DNA of 64,000 nt, taken from Phyllostachys edulis. Lineage: Eukaryota; Streptophyta; Magnoliopsida; Poales; Poaceae. Location: assembly GCA_036346405.1 (NCBI GenBank), contig CM070566.1, positions 10,450,355 to 10,514,354 on the forward strand. The letters run 5' to 3'. Under the pieces are notes generated by a model. That model was given only the letters and a program-made list of their open reading frames with translations. It searched no databases and was not told where the DNA came from. The position numbers and the translations under genes are program-made. Positions 34,941 to 46,680 of the stretch are shown here, one piece after another. Within the stretch, counting starts at the first letter, position 1, and every line of letters starts with the position of its first letter.

Positions 34941-35043
34941 GGAGCAATGATTGATTTGGGGTTTTAATCTCAGATTGACTAATATGAGCAATATGCATAC
35001 TTGAGCCGTTGGCAGTTTGAACTTGATCATGCCCATGATATTT

Positions 35044-36093
35044 CTATCGTATGGTCATCTTGTAAAGATCACTAGTAATGTGATTTGTCGCACCGATATC
35101 CGTATACCACGCTGAGTCGATGGAGTAGGAACCAGTTGTAGCTGCTGCAGCAACACAATTTTCTTCATGTTGATATGAGTGGTCGAAGCGATGATAACAC
35201 TTTAGAGCCACATGTCCAGGTTTCCCACAAACTTGATACATTGGTCTATTTCCAGAAGTACTTTTGTTATTGGAGTAATTCTGACCAGACTAATGTTGAA
35301 AACCTCCACCTTGTTGTCTTTCACCACCGCGATTTCCACCACGTCTGCGGCCTTGCGATGCACCACGGTTTCCCTTGAATGCAACATTGCTTGTAATTTG
35401 CACAGAGGAATTGTTGGTCTCTACACACATCTCATGACTAAGCATATGCTCATAGAGTTCATTGACCCCAATTGGATCAGGTCGTGTGGTGATCGAGGTG
35501 ACCCATGAGTCATACTCTGTGTCAAGCCCTGTGAGCATATAAATCATAGTGTCTTGATCTAAAACAGGATGACCAGGAGCAGCTAGCTCATTTGTGAGAC
35601 TCTTTACTTTGTTGAAGTAATCTGGGATGGAGAGATCTTTCTTCTGAATGGTCACAAGTTGCCTGCAAATTTGCATAACTCGAGCAAGGGATTGAGACGC
35701 AAACATGCATTCAAGTGCCTTCCATACCCCGGCAGTAGATGACAGAAACAAAACTCGCGCCAATATTTCAAGAGAAAGAGTTGAGAGCAATGTATTGAAC
35801 ATCATCTGATCTTGCTGGAGCCAGATGTTGTACATCGGATTGGGTTCTTGTGCAGCACCACCTTCAGTTGTCATCGTGATCAAACGATCTGGAGTAGCGA
35901 TTGTGCCATCGACAAAACCCAGCAGTTGTTGTCCCCTGAGATAGGGCATCAGTTGGGCCTTCCAAAGGAGATAGTTGTCCCGATCCAACTTGACATTGAT
36001 CAAGTGGCCGAAGGAAGGTATCGGCATCAATCCACCGGCGGTGACAAATGTCATGGCGGCAGTTGTGGTGGAGGATGTTGAGCTAGTCATCAT
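35044..36093 (-). pseudogene. Copia gag with UBN2-type domain and damaged zinc knuckle
   Basis: The frame 35290-36093 (267 aa) starts 24 bases after the primer-binding site. It has the plant Copia gag pattern: LDRDNYLLWKAQLMPYLRG near residue 35, LTNELAAPGHPV and YDSWVTSITTRPDP further on, and an Arg/Gly-rich end. It ends at an in-frame stop at 35290, after which 35241-35044 carries the zinc knuckle CGKPGHVALKC. The first cysteine of the expected CX2CX4HX4C is tyrosine (TAT). Gag packages the element RNA; this copy is unlikely to work. Confidence 0.85.
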
Positions 36094-36122
36094 CTAGATG
36101 AGAGAAGAGGTAGCTCTGATAC

Positions 36123-39100
36123 TGTCGAGACACAAATATGTAAATCTGGACCCTCTGTGTATACTACACTTGTCTAGGATCACACTAGTACACATAGTGG
36201 CAACATCGATAAAATACCATTCCATATGCAAAGATACTAAGAAATAGGCAAATAACAATAATTGTCGGAGTAACGACCTTAAGATCAAAGCTTACAATTA
36301 ATGCCTCAGAAGGCGAGTAGCTCAAATAAGTTGGAGCGGAAGGTAATAGAATAACTTCAGTGAAGCCCATCCATATGCCCACAGGCAATCGACTGGGATC
36401 AAAACCTAGCGGTCACAATCCTCGTAAAGCTCCTCCTCGAAAGTAGGCGACGATTCCTCCACTTTATCTGAATGATTGAAGCAAGAATGTGTACTCCAAG
36501 TACTCAACAAGTTGTACCACAGAATACAATTATAGATGATGGCTTATTCTAAAGGAAATAGTTTCTGTGTCTATTTTGCAATAAAGCAACAGTTACAGTT
36601 GAATATGAATAATAGATTGAAAGCGTAATTCCAAACAAATAAATAATAATAATTTTAACATGTATTTTCACAAAGGACACAAAGCCTAATCAATTTCTTT
36701 CACATAGCCATATGAGTTAAATCACACAGCTGTCTTTTCCCAATTGTTTTTATGAAAATCTATCCCTCGTGTGAAATCCCCGAGCATGTCCATGATCGAC
36801 GACGCAGCTATTCGAATAGATTGTTTAACACTCTGCAGAGGTTCTACACTTTACCCACAAGATGCAATCAACTTGTATGGAGCTGATCACAACAAAACAT
36901 TTCTGAAACTTCATCTCAACAATTGACACCCCCGTTGTTCTTACTGCCGGCACCAACCCCCACACAGGTGGTTAGCCCGTCGCACACCGTTGGACCTAAA
37001 GACGGTGAACAGCTCATAAATGTGAATCACCACACAGGCAGAAACACACCTCCACCATGGCACACAGCTTAAACTATCCGCCTGAGTAATCAACACCAAG
37101 ACTTCATAACTTACTAGGTTAGACCCGTCCCATCAGGCATTTCATTGTACAGTTGTGTCTCAGTTCAATAGCGCACAAAGTTAAATCCTTAATTGACCAA
37201 AGCGAGACTGTCAGTTTCTAACTAATTCACCAAGATTCATATTTCCAAAACACACAGCCACTATATCACATAGTACCATCCACTCGCCTCAGTATAAATG
37301 TTTTCTCACCTTGCTGGTTAAGTACAACACATGCCATCAACGAGTAATAGCACATAGCACACAATTTTACACAATGTTCCATAATCACTTAGTCAAGTTT
37401 ATATTTGCAACTCAAATGATATGAATGACTCGTTGCATGGCTAAGCGAACTATTTGTATCTAACCAACCCACGTTGATGCTATGATATTACCAACTAATA
37501 ATTAACCAAGCTAGGATGACAAAAGATCATGATAATACAATAGGCAAGGTAAATATAATCAATGGGTGTATAACTAATCCCAAAATATTTAAATAAATAC
37601 TTAAAGTAAAATGCAATAATTTGAATCAATGTAATTTTGGAAAACTGGGTTCAACATAGTCAAAGGTACAACTTGCCTTGCTATAGCAATGATGTTCTTA
37701 TTTTATCTTTAATCTTCTACTTCCTTGACCTTTAGCTCCTTCAGACGATTCCGGAATGTCAATGTCTAACAAGAGAGAAAACACAAAACAAAAAAAAATT
37801 CAAAAGACAAATAAAATACAATCTAAATTGAAATTTAATGGTACTGAAAGGTAGATATTGAATTTAGATTAATTTAGAAACTTCAATGGGTTCAATCGGA
37901 ATTCATACGAGAAAGAACAAGCTCTTGGAAGTTCGATCAGAAAAGAAAATCCTGGAAAAGGAAAAGGGAGAGAGAAACTGACAAGTGGGGTCCACTGAAT
38001 ATTCTCAGAATATTTTGTTTCAAAAATTCTAGAAAAGGCTGTGTGCCATGGAGGATTAGGGGTTGACATGTGAGCCATTGGTTTATGGACCAGATCCACA
38101 GAAAGATGCTAGTCCATGGTGGACCAATCTCATGAAGCCAGTGTTGACCAAGGTTTAACTAATAGGTGGGGCCCGCATGTAAGTGAGAGATGGATCTAGA
38201 GCTTGGATTGAGTGGATGACAAGTGGGGTCAAGGTGTATGAGAGGAAAAGATGGAGATGAATCCGGTCTGCAACGTGGGCGATGACAGTGTGGCCACGTC
38301 ACAGAGAGGAGATGAGGTGACATGGATTTGGCACTGAGGTCACAAAGCAAAGAGAGAGAATAGAGACATATACACTTGGGACCCACACAACAGAGAGACA
38401 GAGAGCAAACCAACCAAAGAATCAGAGAACACAAAAGTGGACAGAGGAGGCAACATAGAGCTCCATGCCCGGTTCTGGCACACAACAGCGGCGGCGGTCG
38501 GCGACGAGGCGGCTCCGGCCAATGGGCAAAATGGAACGCTGATGAAGAGACGAAGGTAATGACGCGGGTACAGCGGCAATCACCGGCGACATGAGAAAAT
38601 GCGGTAGTGGCGGCGGCTTGCATGGTGGCGCAGCACTTCCAACGATGTTCTTGGAAAAAGAAGGGAAGCATGGCGTAGAACGCGACGACGCGAACTCAAT
38701 GGTGGTAAAGATGAAGGCAGGAGCTCAACGGTGGTGGTGTATTTGGCTAGAGAAGGAAGGTGTCCATAAAGGAGAGAGAAAGCTTGGTCCTCGACGCACG
38801 GTGGATGAAACTTGAAATTTAAGGATGGAAAAGATAGATCGGGACGAGGGACACATGGTGACCTGAACGGATTTTGGAGGAACTCACTGAAGAAGTGGGG
38901 AATGCGAAGAAAGCGTTTCAACGTCATGGCTTGACAAGGTCGGCAGTGACTCAGTGATCTTCGGGAGATGGCGATGGAAGCTCGACGTAGAATGCGTCGA
39001 GGCGAACTCGGTGGTACAAACGACTCGGCCGGAGGATGTCGGATGACAGCGGAATGCGACGGAGAGACCTTCGGTGGCGCACGGCTTCTTTGCAGATTGC

Positions 39101-39586
39101 GATGAAACGAAGTCGAAATCGACGAAATCGATTCGGGGTTTGGAAGAGGAGATCGGGGCGATCGATATGACACGGTTGCTCAACTTTTATGTGCACCGTG
39201 GAGGAAGAGATAGAATCGGGGACATTGCGCTTTGAACGGGAGCTGGACTCAAGTCGGTTTGGGAAGATGAACAGTACGGGGCCACCTGGCAGAGAAGAAG
39301 AAAAGGAAATCGGAATAAAAGAAAAGACTGAGAATTCGAAAGAGGCAAAATAAATAGCAAACAACCCCGGAAAAATCTAAGAAAATACAGGAAGATTCCT
39401 TGAAACACAAGGAAGCCAAATAAAATTGGTTTGGATTTAATTGAAGTTTACTCTAATCAAATTAAATTATTTTAATTTAAAAAAAATCCCATTTAAGCTT
39501 TATTAATTCAAATAAAATTGGTGAAATTTTTTAGGGACATAAACTACTCAAAAGATTTTTGAAAAACCAAATTTTGGGACGTTATA
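36123..39586 (-). mobile_element. Solo Gypsy LTR (3.46 kb) inserted in the Copia primer-binding site
   Basis: The insert is bounded by a perfect 5-bp target duplication GATAC (36118-36122 and 39587-39591). It starts TGTCGAGACAC and ends GGGACGTTATA, that is, a Gypsy LTR of the TGTAACATCCC type read in reverse, with the last CA changed to TA. It shares order and words with the LTR at 14084-17470, for example GAAATCCCCGAGCATGTCC near 36772. The length (3464 bp) is close to that LTR's 3387 bp. No internal region is present. Minus-strand frames at 38150-39400 are compositional. Confidence 0.9.
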
Positions 39587-39594
39587 GATACCAA

Positions 39595-39850
39595 GTGAAA
39601 AACACAAGTACATAGTATTTGATCTTCCACACTTCAATCGAGCGTAGGGGCGCAGGGGATCGGATTATATATCTGACTGTCAACCGACAATGACGGTGAA
39701 CAGTAGGTTCGACAAAAAAAAAATCAGAGATTACAACAGAGAATATCTTATCTTTCTATCTATAGCCTAACTTGCTATACAAATGTTACCTATTCAGTTT
39801 GGGGAGCTTTAGAGGTTTAGATTAGTATCATATATACATAATCTTTCACA
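39595..39850 (-). repeat. 5' LTR of the first Copia element
   Basis: The block matches 31688-31923. One T of the expected TGTGAAA start is missing, and the remaining CAA of the primer-binding site (39592-39594) lies directly left of it, after the GATAC duplication of the Gypsy insertion. Confidence 0.87.
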
Positions 39851-39944
39851 TCCCGACGAAGCTTTTCTGTCTGCCTTGCATAAGTGTACACGAAAGGCTG
39901 ATAAACTTATCTAGAATGGATTCAATGTAATTTTTCTTTACTTT

Positions 39945-40132
39945 GAAGACGAGCGCTTGCTCGTTTGGTCGCCCGCCAGGTGAGCGAGGCACCACGTCCA
40001 GAGTTCGATCCTTTGGATCACAGCTTTGTGCGCCTCATGCAGGAGGGCTGAGCTGGGGCTCAGTGCCTCGCTAGGGGAGGGGATTGCTTTCTTCTTTAAT
40101 GTGGACCGAGGGTAACCCGGACGTCAAAATTT
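39945..40132 (+). mobile_element. tRNA-derived SINE with 14-bp target duplication
   Basis: The element begins GAAGACGAGCGCTTGCTCG. It contains a polymerase III A-box-like stretch (TTTGGTCGCCCGCCAGG) and a B-box GAGTTCGATCC (about 40000-40010), and ends near a T-run. Flanking direct repeats TTTTTCTTTACTTT occur at 39931-39944 and 40133-40146. The T-rich tail resembles that of rice p-SINE elements, but I cannot assign the family. Confidence 0.8.
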
Positions 40133-40146
40133 TTTTTCTTTACTTT

Positions 40147-41379
40147 CAGATTATGTTTGTAATTTTGGGGACTAGTACTGTTGCTTATCTTAATATAAAT
40201 CTGGATGTTTGACTTTTAAAAAAAGATCAGGCGCCGTTGTTTTCACTTGCGACGTGGAGCATCGAATCGCTCTCCCTCTTCCAATGCAAAACACGTTCGC
40301 ACCAATTCCGACACTTTGAAAGCGACGCAACAGGTCGGTGTCGGCAGGGTGGCGATAGCGAGATTATCGTCCTCACGCAGCCCATCTTTAGAAATTTAGA
40401 GCTGCGTATTACGATTAAGTACCATTACATCCGCGAAGCAATGCAATTGTTGCAAGCTGTATGCGACACAACTTGATATTATAAATTATAGAGAAAATTG
40501 CACGGTAAGTCCTACCGTGCCCTGACTTAGTTCCTTGAACTTTCATTTTAACTTAAAGATATGTATTTAGTTTAGGAAACTAAGTGGTACAACCTCGTAA
40601 ATTCAGAGACCGAGATAGTAAATACAAGTTTAACGAGCTAAGTGATACAACCTCGTAAGTTCAAAAGGCTAAGTTGCACACCCTCGTAAGTTCAGAGGAC
40701 TGAAAAAAGTAAAATGCATGTTCAAGAAGGTAAGTAGCACAGCCTCGTAAGTTTAAAAACCTACAGTACAATACTGTTGGCTAGTGTCTGGACGACACCG
40801 GTTAATATTAGGCATTTATTGTTTTTGCTAGTGTACTCCATCACGGGGTGATCACAAAGATCATGAATTAGTAATTGTGTATGCACATGTGTTATACTCT
40901 GGCACCACTTTTTATGCGCAGTAGCACCAGATTGGATCAGATTTTACGAGAAACGGTATGAGCTTGTGTGATATTAAGAACGAAGTAGATGAATCTCGTA
41001 GAGAACCAAATAACGGCAACAGAATAATCATGATAAGAGATAAAGATTTGGCGAAACCGACCACAAATTCCTTGACCACAACATCAAAAGAGTACAAATG
41101 ATCGTCGCTCTCTTATAACCCTCTCGAACTTTTTAGGATCCTTACATCTTTGCCCTACACAATAATTTAGTGCTAAAAAATAAAACGAGTTGATTTGTAA
41201 CTTATGTTCTCCATAACAACCCTTTAAGACTTTATATAGTATCCGCTAGTTCTTCTCCAAAGTGAAATATGAATCTATGTAAAATACCTCAACGAGTCTA
41301 GTAAGTTAGAATACCAGTCTACTGTACTCAACAACATGCATTAAGCAAACGTCCATCGGAACAACCATCCTCTACCTGT
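40147..41379. other. Intergenic DNA with a small tandem repeat
   Basis: There is no gene here. At 40581-40770 a unit of about 30 bases, AAGTGGTACAACCTCGTAAG with variants, is seen four times (40582, 40640, 40671, 40732), with spacers that differ in length. The rest is AT-rich and unremarkable. It lies downstream of the SMO1-like gene on the minus strand. Confidence 0.5.
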
Positions 41380-44147
41380 CTAGTCCTGTTTTCCGCTGTC
41401 GAATCCACTGCCTTCTACTTTCTCGACGCTGTCGTCTGCCATCCCCTTCATCTGTTCCATCCAGCGCTTTAAACAAAGGTTAGACATGTTAAATTAAAAT
41501 AACATCATGCAAGCAGTCCACAGCCACAGGGGAAAATATGCAACCGTATCTCGAATCAATATTTCCTTATCGCTGAGGGCCCGTTTGAAACACGAAAAAA
41601 TTGTCCCAGGAATTAAATTGTTTCCTGTGAAATTACAGATAAATTCATATGTTCTAAATGGGGTGTTATACTTTCAAAGGCCCAGTTTGGCCAGGGGTGT
41701 CAACAAATCACCCTAGGTTAAAAAAAAATCTCATGCTTGGTAATTAGTATTAATTTGTTCTTTTTTTAGGAAATATTAATTTGTTCTAGCATAGATAGTA
41801 GAAGAAGATGGCAGGTGCTATACCTTTGCTAGTTTTGCCTTATAGTATCTGTAACCCTGAAATTAATAACCAATTCAGAGATTATTTAATGTCAGAACAT
41901 ATGTATGCCATCAGTTCTTAATTTGTAGGTTGAACTATTGATTAGTGTAAGAAAGAAAGCACAAGCCTCCGTACTTTGTCCGTCCCGTATATATAATCAC
42001 AGTAGGTGAAAACGGGAGCGAAGTTGCTCTGGCTCCGCCCTCCCAGGTAGTGATGGTAGTCATGGTGTTCTGCACCCCCGTAGAACGGGATGAACCTCCC
42101 AGCGTTTAGCCGGAAGTTGAACCTGTAGTTTATTCACAATGGCATCATATATAAGCTCTTCGTCCGTTCCGTCACAAAAAAATCTACTAGTTTGTAGCAG
42201 CTGAAGAGATTGATATATGCTTCGTTTGAGTGGGATATTGTGTTGCATGTAGGGGATCCATAGAAACGAGTCACTGGGGTTATTGGAGTCAGGGAATTTA
42301 ATACCGGTTCAAAAAAAAATACTGGGGTGGCCGGTGAGTCCGATAATCAGAAAATTTCGGTCAAAATTGTCTATTTTTTTAACTTTTCGGATTTTAAATT
42401 TAAAAAAACAAATTTGAGCAAAATTCAATCAAATTCAGCCAAAATTCAACCAAACCCGAAACCGAAATTTCGGCACCGGTTTATGGTTCTACTGGGGGGA
42501 GGTGTCCGATAGAACCGGTTTTCGGCCAAAAACCAGCCGATATTAAAATCCCTGATTGGAGTCACAACGCACTAACCCAGTTTATAAAGTAAATTCTTAT
42601 ATACATAGTGTGCTACCATAGATTGTATATAAGATTGTGGGGGTCACACTATCTGACCATTACACTTGAATCTATTCTTGCACGTACCAATCAGCTCATT
42701 TAAAAGGTTATGCTAACGAGGAAAGGTGAGCCGTGTACTTTAACTGATTTGAAATCACAGTAAGTACGTCCTAGAGCTGCGAAGATAAATTAAGCACGTA
42801 GGTGTATAAAAAGGAAGCTGGAGCTAGCGCGAAGTGATGTTACCCGCTGTGTATGTGGATTCCCTCTATCAGGCGGACCGCGAACCAGAGCCAGAACGTG
42901 GTGACGTGGCACGGCGAGATGGCCGGGCCGGCGAGGGAGGGGACGGAGAGGACGAGCATCTCCGCCCAGTGTCCGTACAGCGCGGCGTAGCCCATGGGCG
43001 CCGTGAACTCGTGGTGGACGCGGTGGATCTTGTCGTAGCACCACCTCGTGTGCAGCAGCCGGTGGATCCAGTAGTTGAGGTAGTCCTCCACCAGGAAGTA
43101 CACCACCAGCTGCGCCGCCGCCTCGCCCATCGACGGCAGCGGCAATCCCGTCCGGATATCCATTATCTATACGCAACACTCAAAAGATGAGTTGATCATT
43201 CTCTCTTTATTTTTCCCCTTCTTTAGGAAATTGAAGAGTGTCCATAAACTAGCTTGGACTAATTAAAGTATCACTTAGGTTTCATAGCATAGTTAGTAGA
43301 TGTTAACTTGGCAAGTTCTTTTTTTTTTAAAGACTGGCAAGTTCTTAAACACACAGTGGAGTGTGCCACGTAGGCCCCTGCAGTAATTGCAAATTAATTG
43401 CGTCATTTTTTTCTTCTGTCATCGTGACTTTCTAATTAGCTATTTTTGTTGCCAATTTAGTGCGTTTAGGTAGATAATATTTATTTATCTAGCTAAAAGA
43501 GCTGAAGTGACGTTTCAATACAGGTGCGAAATTGATATCACGGTCACTTGGATGTTCCAATATCGACGAGTGCGATATTTTGTGTACCTCTCTGCTAGCT
43601 AGGTTTGAAGTTGAAATGGCCAATATGATGTACACAGTTTTTTCACATTCAGCGATGTGCCAAGTTCATTTTTAAGTTTTGCAATTAAATTTATAAGTTC
43701 ATTTGTTATAAGATTTGAGATTCTCTCTGCATCTTTTTAGTCAGAGCCACGACAGTGAGATGCTTGAGTCGATCATGAACACAATATATGTAGACAGACA
43801 GACAGACAGGGAGAGAGAGAGACCTTGGCGGCAGGGTAGGCGACGAGCTGGTAAGGGCCGATGAGGAGGATGGAGACGCGCACGGCGTCCAGGTAGCAGC
43901 GGAGGAAGGTGGCCGGTGGGTGCCACACCTTGGGCTGCAGCTTGTACGGCGAGGCGGCGGCCCTCGCGCAGAGCTCGAGGAGCGCGAGGGGCAGCGGCGC
44001 GAGCGTGTAGACGACGAAGGTGACGGCGATGCTGTGCCAGTGGAGGTAGCGGTCCGGCACCGACGCCGAGTACCGGAGCCACGCCACCTCCGCCCACGTC
44101 AGGGTGCGCCCCAGCGCCGCCTCCGCCGCCGTCGCCTGCCGGATCAT
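41380..44147 (-). CDS. Methylsterol monooxygenase 1 (SMO1)-like, fatty acid hydroxylase superfamily
   Basis: SMO1 enzymes oxidise the C-4 methyl group of 4,4-dimethylsterols in the endoplasmic reticulum during plant sterol synthesis, using a di-iron centre held by histidines. Exons on the minus strand: 44147-43824, 43166-42844, 42122-41975 and, tentatively, 41466-41380, giving 293 aa. The three histidine boxes are complete: HRLLH (143-147), HRVHH (156-160) and HHDYHH (235-240). Hydrophobic stretches in exon 1 fit membrane segments. After YGTDK at the end of exon 3, the usual GYRF segment is not found. I join an exon coding RWMEQMKGMADDS and ending FDSGKQD, which fits the family tail loosely. 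A 265 bp hAT MITE lies in intron 2. The ATG at 44147 gives the family's usual length. Exons 1-3 are sure, exon 4 is not. Confidence 0.87.
42290..42554. mobile_element. hAT-type MITE in intron 2 of the SMO1-like gene
   Basis: The 265 bp element starts CAGGGAATTTAATACCGG and ends with the inverted counterpart TATTAAAATCCCTG. It is flanked by a perfect 8-bp duplication ATTGGAGT (42282-42289 and 42555-42562). CAGGG ends and an 8-bp duplication mark the hAT superfamily. It is rich in CCGAAATTTCGG words, shared with the MITE at 58921-59290. Confidence 0.9.
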
Positions 44148-44742
44148 CGATCTCCCGCGCTGCTCCGGTGCCTCCTCCCCTAGCTACGTACACCGTGGTC
44201 ACCAGCTACCACTTACCGTGTGTCCGTGTACGTACGTGCAGTATGCTCCTGCCCGCACGCGCGATGTGGGAGATTGCAGTATTTGCATGATTGATCGATT
44301 ATTTATAGTGGATTAGCATCTCCCTGCCTTGTGGGCCAACAAGATGATCGGCACGGCGTGGGCTCGCAGCCACACGTGGGCTGACCAGGAAGCCCAAGGG
44401 CTTGGCCCAATCCAAGGCCGAGATCGATCCCATCCCACGTGAGCTGCCGTACTGCTTTTGTGGTGCTCATGGCGAGGGCCACATGTTCGGTGCCGACGTA
44501 TCGACGACAGACAGCTAGCGCTGCGGCGACCTAGCGACGAGGATTGGGATGGCGACATGGCGAGGGAGAGCCGCCATACGGTCGGCCAAGGCAATGGCGA
44601 TTGGCGAGGCGAATCGGGGATGGTTAGCTAGGCAGGCAGCTTCTGGATGTCGGGGAGCCCTGGTTGGACGGCGAGGGACGAGCGTGCGTGGCGGTGTCGG
44701 CCACAACGGCGACGATGGTGGGGAAGAGAGTGGTATATGGAG
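44148..44742 (-). other. Upstream region of the SMO1-like gene
   Basis: No separate gene is recognised. G-box-like CACGTG words occur at about 44373 (CACACGTGGG) and 44434 (CCCACGTGAG), and could bind bZIP or bHLH factors (inference). GC-rich frames further out are not supported. Confidence 0.4.
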
Positions 44743-44891
44743 AGAAGCAGATTATGTGGGGAAGGGTCTCATCGTAAGGTCTCTCTTTTTATCCATCGTC
44801 GGATCTTTCTACTTCCCTCTCGGGTTGTTGATGATGAACGGTGAATATGAGGGACTCTCGTCGATGCCCCTTCCCAGAAGATTTATTTTTT
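44743..44891. mobile_element. MITE related to the one at 9706-9861
   Basis: The inverted ends contain GGGGAAGGGTCTC (44758) and the mirrored CCCCTTCCCAGAAG followed by ATTTATTTTT, as in the 9706-9861 element. The flanks TATATGGAG and TATATAGAG (44734-44742, 44892-44900) agree at 8 of 9 bases. The length is 149 bp against 156 bp. Confidence 0.6.
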
Positions 44892-44925
44892 TATATAGAG
44901 GGAAAGGTGGGCAACATCCGACGGT

Positions 44926-44958
44926 AAGAGTGAGAGTGAGAGTGAGAGTGAAAATGAA
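44926..44958 (+). repeat. (GTGAGA)n microsatellite
   Basis: About five units of GAGTGA/GTGAGA in a row, ending in GTGAAAATG. Confidence 0.8.
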
Positions 44959-45466
44959 AAAGGTTGGTGGAGAGTATATATTATTAAAAGTTATATATAC
45001 TGACAAGTGAAGCTCTGCTGAGAAGATATTTTGTAAAATGATGGAGTGGATGTCTCTAGGTGATATAGAAATGGTTTAGAGAATGTGTAGACCGATTTAG
45101 GCTAGAACACAGAAAATTTATAAAAATCAAATTATTTCCTGTGGAACTCCCATTCCAAGCGGGACTTAATTAAGAAACGGTGGGTTGAAGAAGCTCTAAG
45201 CAATCATCATTGCTCGAATACAATTGGGTTTGCTAATTCTTACCATCTTGATATCCTGACAATATTTGTCTAGTTTATTAGGAATTATTGTTTCACAATA
45301 TCTGTGGATTAAGGAAATCGTGATTGTAACTACCGGACCTTTTCCATCCTTAACCCTTGCTATTAATAACGTGAATGATGTTGAGTGGCTGAAAATTGAA
45401 ATGTACCATCCGATACAAGCGTGTTCTAGGCGGCAGCTCGGGAAATCCGATATGAAACTTCAACGG

Positions 45467-45726
45467 GAATTTTTTTTATTAATTAATCTTTTTTATTTTA
45501 TTTTAAGGTTAATCCCCGTGAACTTTATTTCTAATTCTAACATTTTTGATCACGTCACCATCCGTGACATGACAAAACAACACTGTCACGCTAACCCGTA
45601 TCCGGACAAGCTCTTGTCACGCCAAGTGCTACTTAGCGGACTTATTTTATAACGTGACAATATTGTTTTGTCACGTTACGAGTTATGACGTGACTTAAAA
45701 AAGAGTTAATTAATAAAGAAAAGATC
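45467..45726. mobile_element. Shorter, degenerate copy of the GTCACGCCAC Mutator-type MITE
   Basis: The left end GAATTTTTTTTATTAATTAAT and words TTTTAAGGTTAA, GATCACGTCACC, TGTCACGC and CTTGTCACGCCA follow the order in 30871-31228. The right end lacks the GGTTAACTTTAAAAT part. The flanks CTTCAACGG and CTTCAACAG (45458-45466, 45727-45735) agree at 8 of 9 bases. Several CG sites have become TG or CA, as expected of an old methylated copy. Confidence 0.75.
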
Positions 45727-45735
45727 CTTCAACAG

Positions 45736-46680
45736 CAAGCCACACCCCGATTGAGACATGCATTGGGGGAAACCAGAAGAACATCACACTACAGTGCTAT
45801 GCATTAAGCATTCGAGCCATTGGATTCGAAAGCAAAAGATATGGATGTAATTGCTTCCGTGGAAATACTATTTAAACACGATCCAAACTCTAGAGCACTC
45901 GTTTTACGATAGATACATATCTCTAATATAAATTATTGTAGCTTCTCTGCGTCTTGTTATTCGACGTGTAGGATCCATTTGCTGCACTGGCCGCCGATAT
46001 AGTGATATTACTGTACGCAGTGATAGGACATCAGGAATTAAAGGCAGGTGCGTCTGCGTATCATGGTCCGTAGTGAGGAGGTACAGGCCACGCACTGACA
46101 CATGCATCTAGACGGACGATTACACGTATAAAGGGCTGGCAAGTTTTCTCCCTCGTTTTTCTTGTGCACTCCAAGCGGGCTTTTTAAAGTATTTAATAAG
46201 CATTATTTGGTGTTGGCTAAGACTTAAAAAATGCTATCAAAACATAACTACGGTAATCATAATCTTAGAAAGTGAATATAATAATATCGTAATCCTAAAG
46301 TTTGGGTCAAAAATCACCTGCAGATATTGAGTAGTCAATTGAATCTCCTGTGCCATCCCTATTTTAATCGAAATGAATTCATTTTAAAAATCGATATTAA
46401 ATATAACAATATTCCAAACATGAGTCCGTATCACATAGTGGCATAGAACGGAAAAAAAAATAGTTAAGATGTAGCATATCAGCAGCTAGTAGTTACAGCT
46501 ATAAGCTGTCGCTACTCGCTAGCTGTTTAGAATACTTTGGCGCTGCTTCTTGCGGTGTGTGCAGCAACGTGGCATGAGTTCGGGTGTGTTACTAATAGAG
46601 AAGTACGGTTAGTTTTTTTGTTAAGTAACCGTGGCTGACGAGTTCAGTCAGAGCGATTATCTCGTAGACAAATGTAAAAT
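45736..46680. other. Gene-free AT-rich stretch
   Basis: I see no gene or complete element here. Confidence 0.4.

Larger units (their letters stand above)
31688..39850 (-). mobile_element. Ty1/Copia retrotransposon (minus strand) split by a solo Gypsy LTR
   Basis: Two matching LTRs of about 236 and 256 bp (31688-31923 and 39595-39850) with TGTGAAA...TTTCACA ends bracket the element. The flanks TCCCC (left) and TCCCG (right) agree at 4 of 5 bases. Gag (35290-36093) and fragments of protease-integrase, reverse transcriptase and RNase H follow in Copia order on the minus strand. Removal of the 3464 bp inserted LTR leaves about 4.7 kb, the usual Copia size. The LTRs differ at roughly one base in ten by eye, and the coding region has many stops, so the insertion is old and inactive. 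Confidence 0.9.

Noticed and set aside
38159..39408. Several minus frames of 100 to 197 aa
   Set aside because: They lie in the solo Gypsy LTR and match the GC-rich part of the sister LTR, which also has only spurious frames.
42790..44202. Alternative long frames over the SMO1-like exons on both strands
   Set aside because: They are frame shadows; only the frame with the three histidine boxes fits the family.
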